From CBDFHC01 sp965247585 (GTDB lineage Bacteria > Chloroflexota > Dehalococcoidia > Lucifugimonadales > GCA-2712585): a stretch of DNA of 64,000 nucleotides. The position numbers and the translations under genes were made by a program. Shown here piece after piece: positions 42,064 through 50,788 of this stretch (positions are counted from its first letter, which is position 1; each line of letters starts with the position of its first letter). The notes under the pieces are model-generated. The model saw only the letters and a list, made by a program, of their open reading frames with translations, made no database searches and was not told where the DNA came from. The stretch is taken from the NCBI GenBank assembly GCA_965247585.1, contig CBDFHC010000005.1, forward strand, positions 124,001 through 188,000, in the 5' to 3' direction.

Positions 42064-43359
42064 CTACGGGGGCGACGCGGGAACGGTCTGCCCTGGCGGT
42101 TTGGCGATCAGGACGAGGGCGATGGTCAGGACGCCCAGGGCGGCGAAGGTCAAAAAGGCGCCGTTATAGCTGTCGGTAAAGTCGAAAACGAGGCCGGAGA
42201 ATACGGCGCCGGCGGCCTGTCCCAGGGAGACGAAGGACTCGGTGATACCACGAATGGCCCCCAGGGAGCGGCGTCCGAAGTAGGTGGCGGCGGCAACGGG
42301 CGGGACGACGAGGATGCCACCGACGGCGATGCCAAACAGGGAGGCAGAGAGGAAGGCCTTGGCGCTGGAATCCGCAGCGATGAAGGTGGCGGAGGCGACG
42401 GCGATGACCAAGGCCACCAGGGCGAAGACGTACCGGACGCTGAGCTTTTCGACGAGCCAACCCCAGGCGAGGCTGCCCAGGCCGACGAAGATGGCGCTGA
42501 GGGCGATGGCGGTGGCGGCCACGGAGCCGCTGAGTTGCTGGTCACGGAGGTAGGCGCCGATGTGGATGTTGGTGCCGGCCTGGATGAGGAAGAGGAGGCC
42601 ACCGGCCAGAGCGAGGAGCCAGAGGGCCCGGGTGCGGACGGCCCGGCGCAGGGTCCAGGAGTCGTCTTCCGCTTCCCCGGTTGGAGAGATAAGGGAACCA
42701 GAGGAATCGCGGGTTGGAGCGCCGTCCGGGCGCAGGCCCACGTCTTCCGGGGTTTGGACTATCAGCGCGGCCACGGGCAAGACGGCGATGACCCAAACCA
42801 AGACGCCCAACACGATCCAGGCGTCCTGCCATCCCCTGGAGCGGATTATCAGAAAGGCGATGAGCGGAAAGGAGGTCATGCCGGCGGAATGGGCGAGGAA
42901 GAGGAGGCCCATGGCGCGGCCACGTTTCTTAACGAACCAGCGGGAAACGACGACGGTGCCACCAATGGGTATGGAGGTGGAGAAGAGAACCCGGGCGGCG
43001 CCGTAGGCGAGGAAGAAGGCGAAGGGCTCGGTGGCCCAGGCCAGGGAGATGATGCAGAAGCCCAGGAGGAGGACGCTGAGGAGAAGGACGGTGCGGGCGC
43101 CGTAGCGATCGACGAGCCAACCTACCCCAGGGGAGGCGGCGGAGGAGGCGAGGCCCCCGGCGCCGGCGGTCCCGGCGATGAGGGTGCGGCTCCATCCCAG
43201 GTCCTGGGACATGGGGAAGAGGAAGACGGCCAGGGTGAGGCTGGCGGCGGCGTTGCGGGAGAACTGGGAAGAGCCGGCGGCGGCCAGGACGGCCCAGCCG
43301 TAGAAGAACGGCGTCCTGGGGGCGAGGCGAGGGCCGAAGTTGAAAGCGGCTTGTAGCAA
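42064..43359 (-). CDS. MFS transporter
   Basis: This major facilitator protein has about 431 residues and twelve hydrophobic segments, from FFYGWAVLAAAGSSQF to VLTIALVLIAKPPGQ. The loop motif between segments 2 and 3 is WLVDRYGARTVLL, and the central loop holds PEDVGLRPDGAPTRD. The FYGW opening and PEDVGLxPDG loop occur in monocarboxylate/oxalate-type carriers (OFA-like). The start is uncertain: TTG 43359 gives LQAAFNFGPRLAPRTPFFYGW, while upstream codons are poor candidates and a TATAGT-like -10 lies about 60 bases before. It is convergent with the 40848 gene only through its own orientation and probably monocistronic. Substrate unknown, possibly an organic acid. Confidence 0.85.
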   Translation of the reverse strand: MLQAAFNFGPRLAPRTPFFYGWAVLAAAGSSQFSRNAAASLTLAVFLFPMSQDLGWSRTLIAGTAGAGGLASSAASPGVGWLVDRYGARTVLLLSVLLLGFCIISLAWATEPFAFFLAYGAARVLFSTSIPIGGTVVVSRWFVKKRGRAMGLLFLAHSAGMTSFPLIAFLIIRSRGWQDAWIVLGVLVWVIAVLPVAALIVQTPEDVGLRPDGAPTRDSSGSLISPTGEAEDDSWTLRRAVRTRALWLLALAGGLLFLIQAGTNIHIGAYLRDQQLSGSVAATAIALSAIFVGLGSLAWGWLVEKLSVRYVFALVALVIAVASATFIAADSSAKAFLSASLFGIAVGGILVVPPVAAATYFGRRSLGAIRGITESFVSLGQAAGAVFSGLVFDFTDSYNGAFLTFAALGVLTIALVLIAKPPGQTVPASPP

Positions 43360-43449
43360 ATCAGCGAACTCGGTGGGGTGAGGGGCGCGGGGGCGTATTA
43401 GGAGGCGCAGGGGCAAAACTATACACCACGGTTTGGGATAAGGGTCAGA

Positions 43450-43535
43450 GGTTGGGGGGGATTGTTTCTGAGGGACACCCTCAGACTCCCGGCAGCCACC
43501 ACCAAGGTTCCCTGCACCCTCCTGTGTGGTGGCAG
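43450..43535 (+). repeat. Dispersed repeat A, partial, type-2 tail
   Basis: The 5' part is eroded (GAGGTTGGGGGGGATTG), but CTGAGGGACACCCTCAG, CTCCCGGCAGCCACCACC and GTTCCCTGCACCCTCCTGTG are intact. It lies between divergent genes at 43359 and 43627. Confidence 0.75.
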
Positions 43536-43626
43536 CGGATGCCAGTGACTTTGCGGCAGCCCGGGAGTATGATTTCGCCAACTTAAGCCGCCGGGCGTAG
43601 AAGGCCGGCAGGGAGAGGAGGGAGCT

Positions 43627-44595
43627 ATGGGACAGGACTACAGTATCTGCGTAGCCACCAACGGACAGGGGGTGTTTCAGAGCCCTGACGGAGGCGATTC
43701 TTGGAACAGGGTGAGGAGTCCGTTTCCCCTGGAGAGCCGCGTTGGGGCGCTGGTGGTGCATCCCAGCAAGTCCAACGTGATTTTCGCGGGGGCCGATAGC
43801 GGGGTGTACAGGAGCGACGACCGAGGTATGAATTGGGAGAGGCTGGACCCGCTGATAGCCGGGGTGCAGGTGTTCGCGATGGCGGTGGACCCTTCGAACC
43901 CGGAGATACTGTTCGCCGGGACGACGCCGCCGGGGGTGTTCCGCAGCGGCGACGGGGGACGGCACTGGGACCGGCTAAAGCTGGAGCCGGCGAAGGAGTG
44001 CGCCATAGGCACCCCCAGGGTAACGGCGGTGGAGGTGGACCCACGAGACGGGAGAGTGGTCTGGGTTGGGGTGGAGATTGACGGGGTGTACCGCAGCCTG
44101 GACGGAGGAGAGAGTTGGTCTCGCATTGAAGAGGGGATCTCCGACCCGGATATACATGACATTATCATCCGCCCAGGGGACAAGAACCAGGTGGTGGTGA
44201 GCACGCCGCGGCAGCTTTTCAGCAGCACGGACGTAGGTGAGAGCTGGGACTCGATGGCGACGAGCGATTCGCTGCCGCTGCCGTACTGCCGCGCAATTGC
44301 GTTCAAGGAAGGCGCGCCGGAGGTTATGTTTCTGGCGAGCGGCGACTCGGCGCTAGGCGAGTCGGGTGGGATCCAGCGGTCGAAGGACGGAGGGGCGACG
44401 TGGGAGGAGGCGAAGCTGCCGGATGCGCCGAACTCACCGGTGTGGACGTTCGCGACGCACCCGTCGGACGCGGCGGTGGTGGTGGCAGTGAGCCACTTTG
44501 GCGAAATTTACGCCACGGAGGACGGGGGGGATTCCTGGCGCAAGGTGGCGCGAGAATTCAGCGAGATACGGGACGTGGCCTGGGTGCCGAATTAG
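43627..44595 (+). CDS. BNR/VPS10-like beta-propeller protein (paralogue 1)
   Basis: This 322-residue protein is built of repeated BNR-type blades: SPDGGDSWNRV, SDDRGMNWERL, SGDGGRHWDRL, SLDGGESWSRI, SSTDVGESWDSM, SKDGGATWEEA, ATEDGGDSWRKV. The regular spacing of about 45 residues fits a seven-bladed propeller as in photosynthesis-stability and sortilin-like proteins. There is no signal peptide (GQDYSICVATNGQGVFQ), so it appears cytoplasmic, and there are no sialidase catalytic residues such as FRIP. Two paralogues lie at 50789 and 56617. GGGAGGGAGCT precedes the ATG. The function is unknown; a binding or scaffold role is possible. Confidence 0.82.
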   Translation: MGQDYSICVATNGQGVFQSPDGGDSWNRVRSPFPLESRVGALVVHPSKSNVIFAGADSGVYRSDDRGMNWERLDPLIAGVQVFAMAVDPSNPEILFAGTTPPGVFRSGDGGRHWDRLKLEPAKECAIGTPRVTAVEVDPRDGRVVWVGVEIDGVYRSLDGGESWSRIEEGISDPDIHDIIIRPGDKNQVVVSTPRQLFSSTDVGESWDSMATSDSLPLPYCRAIAFKEGAPEVMFLASGDSALGESGGIQRSKDGGATWEEAKLPDAPNSPVWTFATHPSDAAVVVAVSHFGEIYATEDGGDSWRKVAREFSEIRDVAWVPN

Positions 44596-44611
44596 GGGAG
44601 TGAAAGTTAAG

Positions 44612-44680
44612 TTCTGAGGGACATCCTCAGACTCCCGGCAGCCACCACCTGGGTTCCCTGCACCCTCCTGTCCGGTCTGA
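44612..44680 (+). repeat. Dispersed repeat A, core and type-2 tail only
   Basis: CTGAGGGACATCCTCAG, CTCCCGGCAGCCACCACC and GGTTCCCTGCACCCTCCTGT are present and the 5' half is missing. The repeat starts 17 bases after the 43627 gene. Confidence 0.75.
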
Positions 44681-44723
44681 AATAGAAGCAGGTTTAGTGC
44701 TGGCTCCGAAGGGATGAAATAAA

Positions 44724-44764
44724 ACCGCCCGCTCCCGAATTGGGGGAGCGGGCGGTTGCTTTTT
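44724..44764. terminator. Bidirectional rho-independent terminator
   Basis: ACCGCCCGCTCCC (44724-44736) pairs with GGGAGCGGGCGGT (44744-44756) over 13 bp with a seven-base loop. TGCTTTTT follows on the plus strand and TTTTATTTC on the minus strand. It separates the convergent genes ending at 44595 and 44784. Confidence 0.85.
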
Positions 44765-44783
44765 CCGCTGGGTGTGGGGGCGG

Positions 44784-45959
44784 CTAATCGGCGGCGACGG
44801 CCTTTTCGGCCTCGCTCTTCTTGAACTCGGGGATGACGTACTTGCCGAAGAGCTCGATGGACTTCATGACCTTTTCGTGGGGAACGGTCTCGGTCTGCAT
44901 CATGATCATCATCTGGTCAATTCCGGTGGCCTCGTGGGCCTTGAGGGCCGCAATGCAGCTATCGGGATCGCCGGCGATGATAACGCCACGGTCGCTGAGG
45001 GTATCAGCGTCCAGTTCCGCCCAGACCTGATGGGCGATGGCCTCGCCGCCCGAGAAGTCCAAGACATTCTCCGAAGTTACCTCTTCGCCTGTATCGACGT
45101 AGCGGGAGAAGTTCTGTTTGAGGTGCTCAGGGATGCCGCCCCACTGCTTGAGGAGGCGCTGGTAGATGTCCTTCTGGTCCTGGACGTAGGGGCGACCGGG
45201 GCTGAAGAAGGATTTCAAGGAAGCGGCGCCCAGGTCCCGGGCCTCGCGGTTGTCTTCGAGACAGACGCCCAGGGTAGAGCTGGCCCATTGGGGGTTGGAG
45301 ACCTTGCCGACGGGGTTGGCGTGCTTCACCTTCTCTTTGTAAGCCTTGACGAAAGGTGCACTAGATTCCGGGGCGCTGGAGCCGAAGGCAAGAACGCCGA
45401 TGCCCTTCTCGGCGGCGATGTCATAGGTGGAAGGCTGAAGAGCGGCCACCCAGATGGGGGGATGGTTTTCCTGGTAGGGCTTGGGAAGGACCTGACGGCG
45501 GGGGACCTGCCAGTACTTGCCCTCCCACTCGAACCAGTCGGAGTCCCAAATCTTGGGGACCATACTGAGCGACTCGGCCCACATTTCTCGGGTATCCCGG
45601 GGGTCGATGCCCATGCCTGTGACTTCGTAAGCGGCGGAGCGGCCGGTGCCGAAGTCGACGCGGCCTTCGGAAAGCTGGTCCAGCATGGCGACGCGCTCGG
45701 CGACGCGAACGGGGTGATGGTAGGGGAGGATGACGACGCCCAGGCCCAAGCGAATCTGTTTGGTGGTCTGGCTCAGCGCCGAGTATATGAGGTCCGGGCA
45801 CGGGGAGGCGGAGAAGCCGGTGAGGAAGTGGTGCTCGACGAACCAGAGGTAATCGAAGCCGACCTGATCGGCAAAATTGCACTGCTCCAAGGTCTCTTTG
45901 AGGACGAGACGGTCGTCCAAGGTGTGCCGCTGCATTTCATACTGCAAAGCGAGTTTCAT
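44784..45959 (-). CDS. LLM class flavin-dependent oxidoreductase
   Basis: This 391-residue luciferase-like protein opens KLALQYEMQRHTLDDRLVLKETLEQ. FDYLWFVEHHFLTGFSASPCPDLI holds the usual EHH motif, and LGVVILPYHHPVRVAERVAMLDQLSEGRVDFGTGRSAAYE follows. The NHPPIWVAALQPSTY and GVIIAGDPDSCIAALKAHEATG blocks are typical of alkane/luciferase-type monooxygenases. Its low-complexity acidic/lysine tail KKSEAEKAVAAD is unstructured. AGGAG lies seven bases before ATG 45959. A promoter TTGTCT-17-TAGAAT (46042-46014) gives a leader of about 48 bases containing a GGGGT/ACCCC stem. Substrate unknown. Confidence 0.9.
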   Translation of the reverse strand: MKLALQYEMQRHTLDDRLVLKETLEQCNFADQVGFDYLWFVEHHFLTGFSASPCPDLIYSALSQTTKQIRLGLGVVILPYHHPVRVAERVAMLDQLSEGRVDFGTGRSAAYEVTGMGIDPRDTREMWAESLSMVPKIWDSDWFEWEGKYWQVPRRQVLPKPYQENHPPIWVAALQPSTYDIAAEKGIGVLAFGSSAPESSAPFVKAYKEKVKHANPVGKVSNPQWASSTLGVCLEDNREARDLGAASLKSFFSPGRPYVQDQKDIYQRLLKQWGGIPEHLKQNFSRYVDTGEEVTSENVLDFSGGEAIAHQVWAELDADTLSDRGVIIAGDPDSCIAALKAHEATGIDQMMIMMQTETVPHEKVMKSIELFGKYVIPEFKKSEAEKAVAAD

Positions 45960-46310
45960 TCATATACTCCTACGGGCATCTACTCCTGCGGGGTCACACC
46001 CCAGGTTGGGGTCATTCTAACGGCTGGAGGGTAGGTAGACAAGGGAAAAGGGTATCTAAGGGACGCCCTCAGACTCCCGCCAGAGGGGGTTAACCCCCTC
46101 TGGACTCCTCCTGACAGGCGGCGATCAATGGCGATGGGTATCGTCAAGCAAAACGATTGCAAATCACAGGTTGGTGGTTCCCACCATCCCGCCCCGGAAG
46201 GTTTTTAAAAGTAATTTCTGAGGGACACCCTCAGATACCCGCCAAAGGGGGTTAACCCCCTCTGGACTCCCCCTGACAGGTGGCGATCAGGGGGGGATAA
46301 TTCCAAGGTC
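45960..46310. other. Intergenic region with promoter and two A repeats
   Basis: The minus-strand promoter TTGTCT-17-TAGAAT lies at 46042-46014. A copies span about 46048-46112 (core and tail) and 46166-46280, 168 bases apart by hairpin. Both end in the tail GAGGGGGTTAACCCCCTC or a one-base variant of it, a perfect second hairpin. Confidence 0.65.
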
Positions 46311-47318
46311 TCAGCCCAGGTAGGGGAGGACTTCACGGCCGAAGCGCTGAAGCGCATCCATGATCTGGTCATGGGGCGGGCCGCCGGAGTGGGCCTGACG
46401 GAGGCGGAGGACGAAGGTGTCGCTGCCGGTAGCTTCTTTCCATTCGCGGAACTCGCCGACGCATTCTTCGGGGCTGCCGATCACCATCCGCTGAGGGGCC
46501 AGGTTTTCGAGGGTGATTTCGGACTCGGCCTTGATGTGCTCAAAGTCGGGGAGGCCGGCGCGCCAATAGTACTTGTAGGCGTCGACGACGTAGGGGCCGT
46601 ACTCCTGGAAGGCCCGCTCCCTGGTGGGGGCGACCCAGGCGTCTTTCATGAGGACGACCTGGCCGGGACCCTGGGGCACAGCGGCATGGTAGGTCTCGGC
46701 GAGGGCGGCGGAATCGGACATGGTGGTGCTGGGAGTGGAGATCCAGGCATCGCCCAGGCGGCCGGCGCGGCGGATGGATGCGGGGACGCTGCCGCCGACC
46801 CACAGCGGCGGGCCAGGACGCTGCACCGGCGTGGGCAGGCACCGCACGTTATCCAATTGGAAATGCTTGCCGTTGTAGCTGAAGGGCTCCCCGGTCCAGC
46901 ATAACCGTATCACCTCTATCCCCTCTTCCAGCCTCCCCTTCGCCTCGCTCTGCCGTACGTTGAACGCGGCGAAGTCCGGCCCCTGGTACCCTAGCCCCAC
47001 GCCCAGTATCACCCTCCCCTTGGAGATGATGTCCAGGGTCGCGGTGTCCTCCGCCACGTGCACCGGGTGGTAAAGGGGAAGCAGCAGCACCGAGGTACCA
47101 ATCTTGATGCGCTGGGTGCGGGCGGCCACGGCGGCGGCGACGATTAGGGGCGAGGGGAGGAACCCGTCCCGGTCCTGGTGATGCTCGCCGAAGAAGCAGG
47201 CATCGAAGCCCATCTCCTCCGCCAGGACCGCCTCTTCGATGGCCTCGTCCACGATGCGTGGCAGGTCCCGTCCGCCGCCCTGGACGTCGGCTATTGAAAT
47301 GTACATACCGATTTTCAT
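46311..47318 (-). CDS. LLM class flavin-dependent oxidoreductase (chimeric partner of the 38443 gene)
   Basis: This 335-residue protein starts at ATG 47318 (KIGMYISIADVQGGG). The first ~165 residues are nearly the same as the 38443 product, also at most silent sites. After PVQRPGPPLWVGG the two drop to roughly half identity (STPSTTMSDSAALAETYHAA against APDMRLEDALALQQTYYDAA). Family motifs EHHQDRDGFLPSP and VILGVGLGYQGPDF are present. Upstream of ATG only AGAGAA is available as ribosome site. A frame open for 74 more codons runs through A and B repeats and is not part of the gene. The pattern suggests gene conversion of the 5' half between copies on opposite strands 8 kb apart. Confidence 0.88.
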   Translation of the reverse strand: MKIGMYISIADVQGGGRDLPRIVDEAIEEAVLAEEMGFDACFFGEHHQDRDGFLPSPLIVAAAVAARTQRIKIGTSVLLLPLYHPVHVAEDTATLDIISKGRVILGVGLGYQGPDFAAFNVRQSEAKGRLEEGIEVIRLCWTGEPFSYNGKHFQLDNVRCLPTPVQRPGPPLWVGGSVPASIRRAGRLGDAWISTPSTTMSDSAALAETYHAAVPQGPGQVVLMKDAWVAPTRERAFQEYGPYVVDAYKYYWRAGLPDFEHIKAESEITLENLAPQRMVIGSPEECVGEFREWKEATGSDTFVLRLRQAHSGGPPHDQIMDALQRFGREVLPYLG

Positions 47319-47647
47319 GGTTGTATTCTCTTGCCCCTTTCCAGCGATGGGGTCAAGTTTATCAGGGGTGGATACAATTTGGTGGGAAATGGGAGGTTGG
47401 TGGTTCCCGCTCTCCTTCGAGAGCCTCAGGATGAGCGGGTTGGAGGCCGGAGGTTTGTTTCCGAGGGATTCAGTTTTGAGGATGGGTGCCGTCAAGCAAA
47501 AGGATTGCGAATCACAGGCTGGTGGTTCCCACCGTCCCACCCAGTAAGGTTTTTTATTAAGTTCTGAGGGACTTCCTCAGACTCCCGGCAGCCCCCACCC
47601 AGGTTCCCTGCCCTCTCCTTTGTGGTTGGTGCTAGTTGCGGGGGGAT
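47319..47647 (+). repeat. B and A repeats between the LLM and hydrolase genes
   Basis: B covers about 47408-47450 (CTCCTTCGAGAGCCTCAGGA, then TGAGCGGGTTGGAGGC). A with a type-2 tail covers about 47508-47625, its hairpin CTGAGGGACTTCCTCAG carrying a loop-side change. Nothing else is seen. Confidence 0.7.
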
Positions 47648-48445
47648 TTAGAGGGCTTTGGAGAAGAATTCGGTGACGGCGTGGCGGAGGGTTTCGGGTT
47701 GCTCCAGCATGGGGAGGTGGCCGCAGTGGGAGAGGGTGACGGTGCGGCTGTCCGCCAGGAGGTTGGAGAAGTCCTGGGCGTAGATTGGCGGGACGATACG
47801 GTCGGTGTCACCCCAGAGCAGCAGGACGGGGGCGGTGACGCGGTGGATGCGGCGAGAGAGACCACGGTCCGGGATGGGCCAGAGGAACTTTCCGGCGGCG
47901 GACAGGTCAATCTGTCGTTCGAGGCGTCGCAGGGCCAGCGCTTCTTCGGTCTGGTCCGATGGCAAGAGATTGTTGACGGCTTCCGATTCGGGGTCATGGA
48001 ACATCTGAGAGCGGATATCTCGGCCACTCATGATGAAGATGTCAGGGACCTGGGCGTCGTCGCGCCAGAGGCCGGCGGGGGCGAGGAGGGCCAGCTTTCG
48101 GAAATAGTGAGGGCAGGCAGCGGCCATCTCCAGCGCCAGCATGCCGCCGAGGAAGTGGCCGACGACGTTGACGTTTTCGAGGCGGAGTTGGTCCAGGAAG
48201 TCGAAGTAGTAGAGGACGAGGTCATGAATGGAGTCCAGGGTTTCGAGGCCCTCCACTTCGTCGAAGCCGGGCTGGAGGGGAGCGTAGACGGTGAAGTCCC
48301 GGGAGAGGGCGTCCAGGAAGGGGTTCCAGCCTTTGGAGGCGATGGCGCCGTGGAGGTAGAGCACGGGCGGACCGCTGCCGTGTTGGAGGTACCGGGCGGT
48401 TACGCCACGACGTTGCAGTTTTACTTCCTGGTACTGAGGGGTCAT
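47648..48445 (-). CDS. Alpha/beta hydrolase with nucleophile Ser replaced by Phe
   Basis: This 265-residue alpha/beta hydrolase has the oxyanion strand PVLYLHGAIASKGWNPF and the acid and histidine positions LLWGDTDRIVPP (Asp213/215) and LSHCGHLPMLEQP (His243). The nucleophile elbow, normally GHSxGG, reads VVGHFLGGMLAL, so Phe98 replaces the serine. The codon is TTC, one change from TCC. Length and surrounding motifs are intact and no stop occurs. The protein is therefore either a non-hydrolytic member, a recent loss-of-function allele, or a sequencing error. Its neighbours are LLM monooxygenases. Confidence 0.82.
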   Translation of the reverse strand: MTPQYQEVKLQRRGVTARYLQHGSGPPVLYLHGAIASKGWNPFLDALSRDFTVYAPLQPGFDEVEGLETLDSIHDLVLYYFDFLDQLRLENVNVVGHFLGGMLALEMAAACPHYFRKLALLAPAGLWRDDAQVPDIFIMSGRDIRSQMFHDPESEAVNNLLPSDQTEEALALRRLERQIDLSAAGKFLWPIPDRGLSRRIHRVTAPVLLLWGDTDRIVPPIYAQDFSNLLADSRTVTLSHCGHLPMLEQPETLRHAVTEFFSKAL

Positions 48446-48550
48446 TGACAGGCTCCGACAATGTTCATGCTGGGGATGGAGGCGCCATGGTGATTGCGGG
48501 CGTCCTTTACCAGGGGCGGGGAGTGGCGCCGGGGGGTCTTGACCTCCGGG

Positions 48551-49777
48551 TCAGGGGATGGGCTGGGGTTCCGTCCGCTGGTCGGAAGAGAGGGGCTTGG
48601 GCCACCAACGGTCGTCCCATTCGCTCCAGATATCACGCAGGTGAGGCATCACTTCGGTGGCGAAGAGCTGGGTGTTCTTGAGGGCCAGCTCCTTGGGCAT
48701 GTCACCAAACTGGCAGAGGAGCATGAGGTGGCCGACGCCGAGGCTTTTGATGGCCTCGCGCATGCGGTCACGCACGGTGGCGGGGCTACCGGCGATGACG
48801 TTGCCGTTGTCTATGTAGTCCTTCCAGGTGAAGCCCTCGGCCTGCTGACGCCGGACGGCCAATGTGGAGGCGCTGAGACTGGAACGAACGCTATTTACGG
48901 TCCGGTAGCCTGGGGCGTCAGCGAAGAAGCCGGGGACGTGGAGGCACTTCTTATAGAAGTACTCGATGTAAGGGGCGTACTCCTCCACCTGCTCGTCGGT
49001 CTCGGAGACGGCGACGAGCTGGAGGAAGCCGGCGCGGTAGGGGTTGGGCTCGGCGCCACGGCGGTCGACCTCTTCCCAGAAGCCGCTCATGAGCTGGCTG
49101 CCAAGCTGGTAACCGCTGTAGCTCAGGTAGCAGTAGACGTAGTCCTGCTCCACGGTCCAGCCCCAGGTCTCGATGCTGCCGCCACCGGGAATCCACACGG
49201 GCGGGTGGGGTTGCTGGAGGGGCCGGGGCCAGATGTTGACGTAGCGGTTCTGGGTGTACTTGCCGTTGAATGCGAAGGGCTCAGGCTCAGTCCAGGCCCG
49301 CTTAATCAGGTCGTGGGCCTCGTAGTATTTCTCGCGAAGGGTGGCGGGCACCTGGCCGTAAGCGAAGTTGGTGTCCTGGGAGGTGCCGACGGGGAAGCCG
49401 GCGACGAGGCGGCCACCGGAGATGCAGTCCAGCATGGCAAGCTCTTCGGCGGCACGCAGGGGCGGGTTGTAGAGGGCGATGCTGTTGCCGAGAACGATGA
49501 GGGCGGCCCGGGAGGTGCGGCGGGTCAAGGCGGCGGCGATGATGTTAGGTGAGGGCATGAGACCGTAGGCGTTGTTGTGGTGCTCGTTGACGCAGATGCC
49601 GTCGTAGCCCATCTGCTCGGCGAACTCGAGCTGGTCCATGTATTCGTTGTAGAGCTGGTGCCCTTTGACGGGGTCGAAGAGCTTGCTAGGGACGTCCACC
49701 CAAACGCTGTGGTACTTCTTCTCGAAGTCCGGGGGCAGGAAGCGGTAGGGCATGAGGTGGAACCAGCAGAACTTCAT
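48551..49777 (-). CDS. LLM class flavin-dependent oxidoreductase
   Basis: This 408-residue protein is the longest LLM protein of the window. KFCWFHLMPYRFLPPDFEKKYHSVWVDVPSKLFDP is an N-terminal extension before the barrel. YDGICVNEHHNNAYGLMPSPNIIAAALTRRT and NSIALYNPPLRAAEELAMLDCISGGRLVAGFPVGTSQDTNFAYG are the family core. PHPPVWIPGGGSIETWGW and NVIAGSPATVRDRMREAIKSLG follow. The same N-terminal PYRxLPxDF form is common among annotated LLM monooxygenases of uncultured marine and soil bacteria. It is divergent from the small protein at 49964. Substrate unknown. Confidence 0.9.
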   Translation of the reverse strand: MKFCWFHLMPYRFLPPDFEKKYHSVWVDVPSKLFDPVKGHQLYNEYMDQLEFAEQMGYDGICVNEHHNNAYGLMPSPNIIAAALTRRTSRAALIVLGNSIALYNPPLRAAEELAMLDCISGGRLVAGFPVGTSQDTNFAYGQVPATLREKYYEAHDLIKRAWTEPEPFAFNGKYTQNRYVNIWPRPLQQPHPPVWIPGGGSIETWGWTVEQDYVYCYLSYSGYQLGSQLMSGFWEEVDRRGAEPNPYRAGFLQLVAVSETDEQVEEYAPYIEYFYKKCLHVPGFFADAPGYRTVNSVRSSLSASTLAVRRQQAEGFTWKDYIDNGNVIAGSPATVRDRMREAIKSLGVGHLMLLCQFGDMPKELALKNTQLFATEVMPHLRDIWSEWDDRWWPKPLSSDQRTEPQPIP

Positions 49778-49963
49778 GTGACGGTCCTCTCGGAATGGGA
49801 GGTGAGGGGTGTTCGGGGGAGCGCCGGCGCCGGGGGACGAAGACGGCCCATGCTACCACCACACCGGTGGGCTTGCAACGAAGGCAAAGTTTCGAGAATA
49901 AGGGAATTTGACATGGCGGAGACGCGATGTGAAGCTTACGCCAACTTTTCAGAGGAGGCCCCG

Positions 49964-50272
49964 ATGGCGAGCAAAGGCGGCGCAGTTTACGTTGTGAGAA
50001 TGGACGTGGACCCGGAGCACGAGGATGTGTTCAACGACCTTTACGATAACGAGCATATCCCGGCGCTGTTGAAGGTGCCGGGAGTACGGGCGGCGACGAG
50101 ATACAAGACGTCAGACCCGGATGTGCCCCGGTACCTGGCATTGTACGAGGTAGACAATGCGGATGTGCCGACCTCAGCGGCGTTCCGAGGGGCGTCGGAC
50201 AGCGGGGAGTGGCCGACGAAGGTGAGGCCGCACTGCAAGAACCGGTCTCGGGTGGTGTACGAGCAGATTTAG
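49964..50272 (+). CDS. EthD/DUF4286-like small dimeric alpha-beta barrel protein
   Basis: This 102-residue protein starts at ATG 49964 with AGAGGAGG at 49951-49958. The pattern AVYVVRMDVDPEHEDVFNDLYDNEHIPALLKVPGVRAATRYKT, then YLALYEVDNADV, is that of ferredoxin-like alpha/beta barrels (EthD, DUF4286, Dabb). In these, an NxxHxP helix end and a following GV turn are conserved. Some relatives act on or bind hydrophobic intermediates of oxygenase pathways. It is divergent from the 48551 LLM gene and may share its regulation. The enzymatic role is unproven. Confidence 0.7.
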   Translation: MASKGGAVYVVRMDVDPEHEDVFNDLYDNEHIPALLKVPGVRAATRYKTSDPDVPRYLALYEVDNADVPTSAAFRGASDSGEWPTKVRPHCKNRSRVVYEQI

Positions 50273-50788
50273 GGGGAAGCTGAAGGTTTCCCCAGACCCC
50301 CGCCAGAGGGGGGTTATCCCCCTCTGGACTCCCCCTTTTAAGGCTTCCCTCACGGGGCGATATTTGGATTCTAGTGGCGATCAAACATGGTGGTAGGAGT
50401 AAGCGCGAGAGTGGGACTTGCTCTCCCCACACACCCAGATTCTTCGATCCTCACGGCCCGACTCAGAATGACAAGATGGGGGGTTGGACCGGTGATGGCG
50501 TGACGTGGTAAGGGGCATGGAAGCCGGATGGGATTCAATTTTCGGGGGAAGCGGCCATGGCGATGGTTGGGTGCTCCTAAGGGCTACTAATCACAGGTTG
50601 GTGGTTCCCACCCACCGGCCGAGGAAGGTTTTTAAAAGATTTTCTGAGGGACACCCTCAGAGTCCCGGCAGCACCGCTCAGGTTTCCTGCACTCTCCTGT
50701 ACGGTTGGTGTTGATTGAGCGTAGGAGCCCCTTTTCAAAGGCGGGGCTGGGCTATTTTCGAGGCAATGAAATGATTGGAGGTGGCGAG
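50273..50788 (+). repeat. Intergenic repeats: A tail, C, and A
   Basis: An isolated A tail (CCAGAGGGGGGTTATCCCCC, then TCTGGACTCC) lies at about 50300-50340, C at 50408-50475, and an A copy with type-2 tail at about 50588-50705. GGAGGT at 50776-50781 is the ribosome site of the next gene. Confidence 0.7.

Noticed and set aside
41905..43356. 483-codon plus-strand frame
   Set aside because: It runs antisense through the MFS transporter, is Gly/Glu-rich with no domain, and reflects the C-rich third positions of the real gene.
45961..45986. Seven-codon leader peptide overlapping the 44784 start
   Set aside because: Its AGGAG is only three bases from its ATG, and the short frame carries no regulatory codon pattern, so chance is likely.
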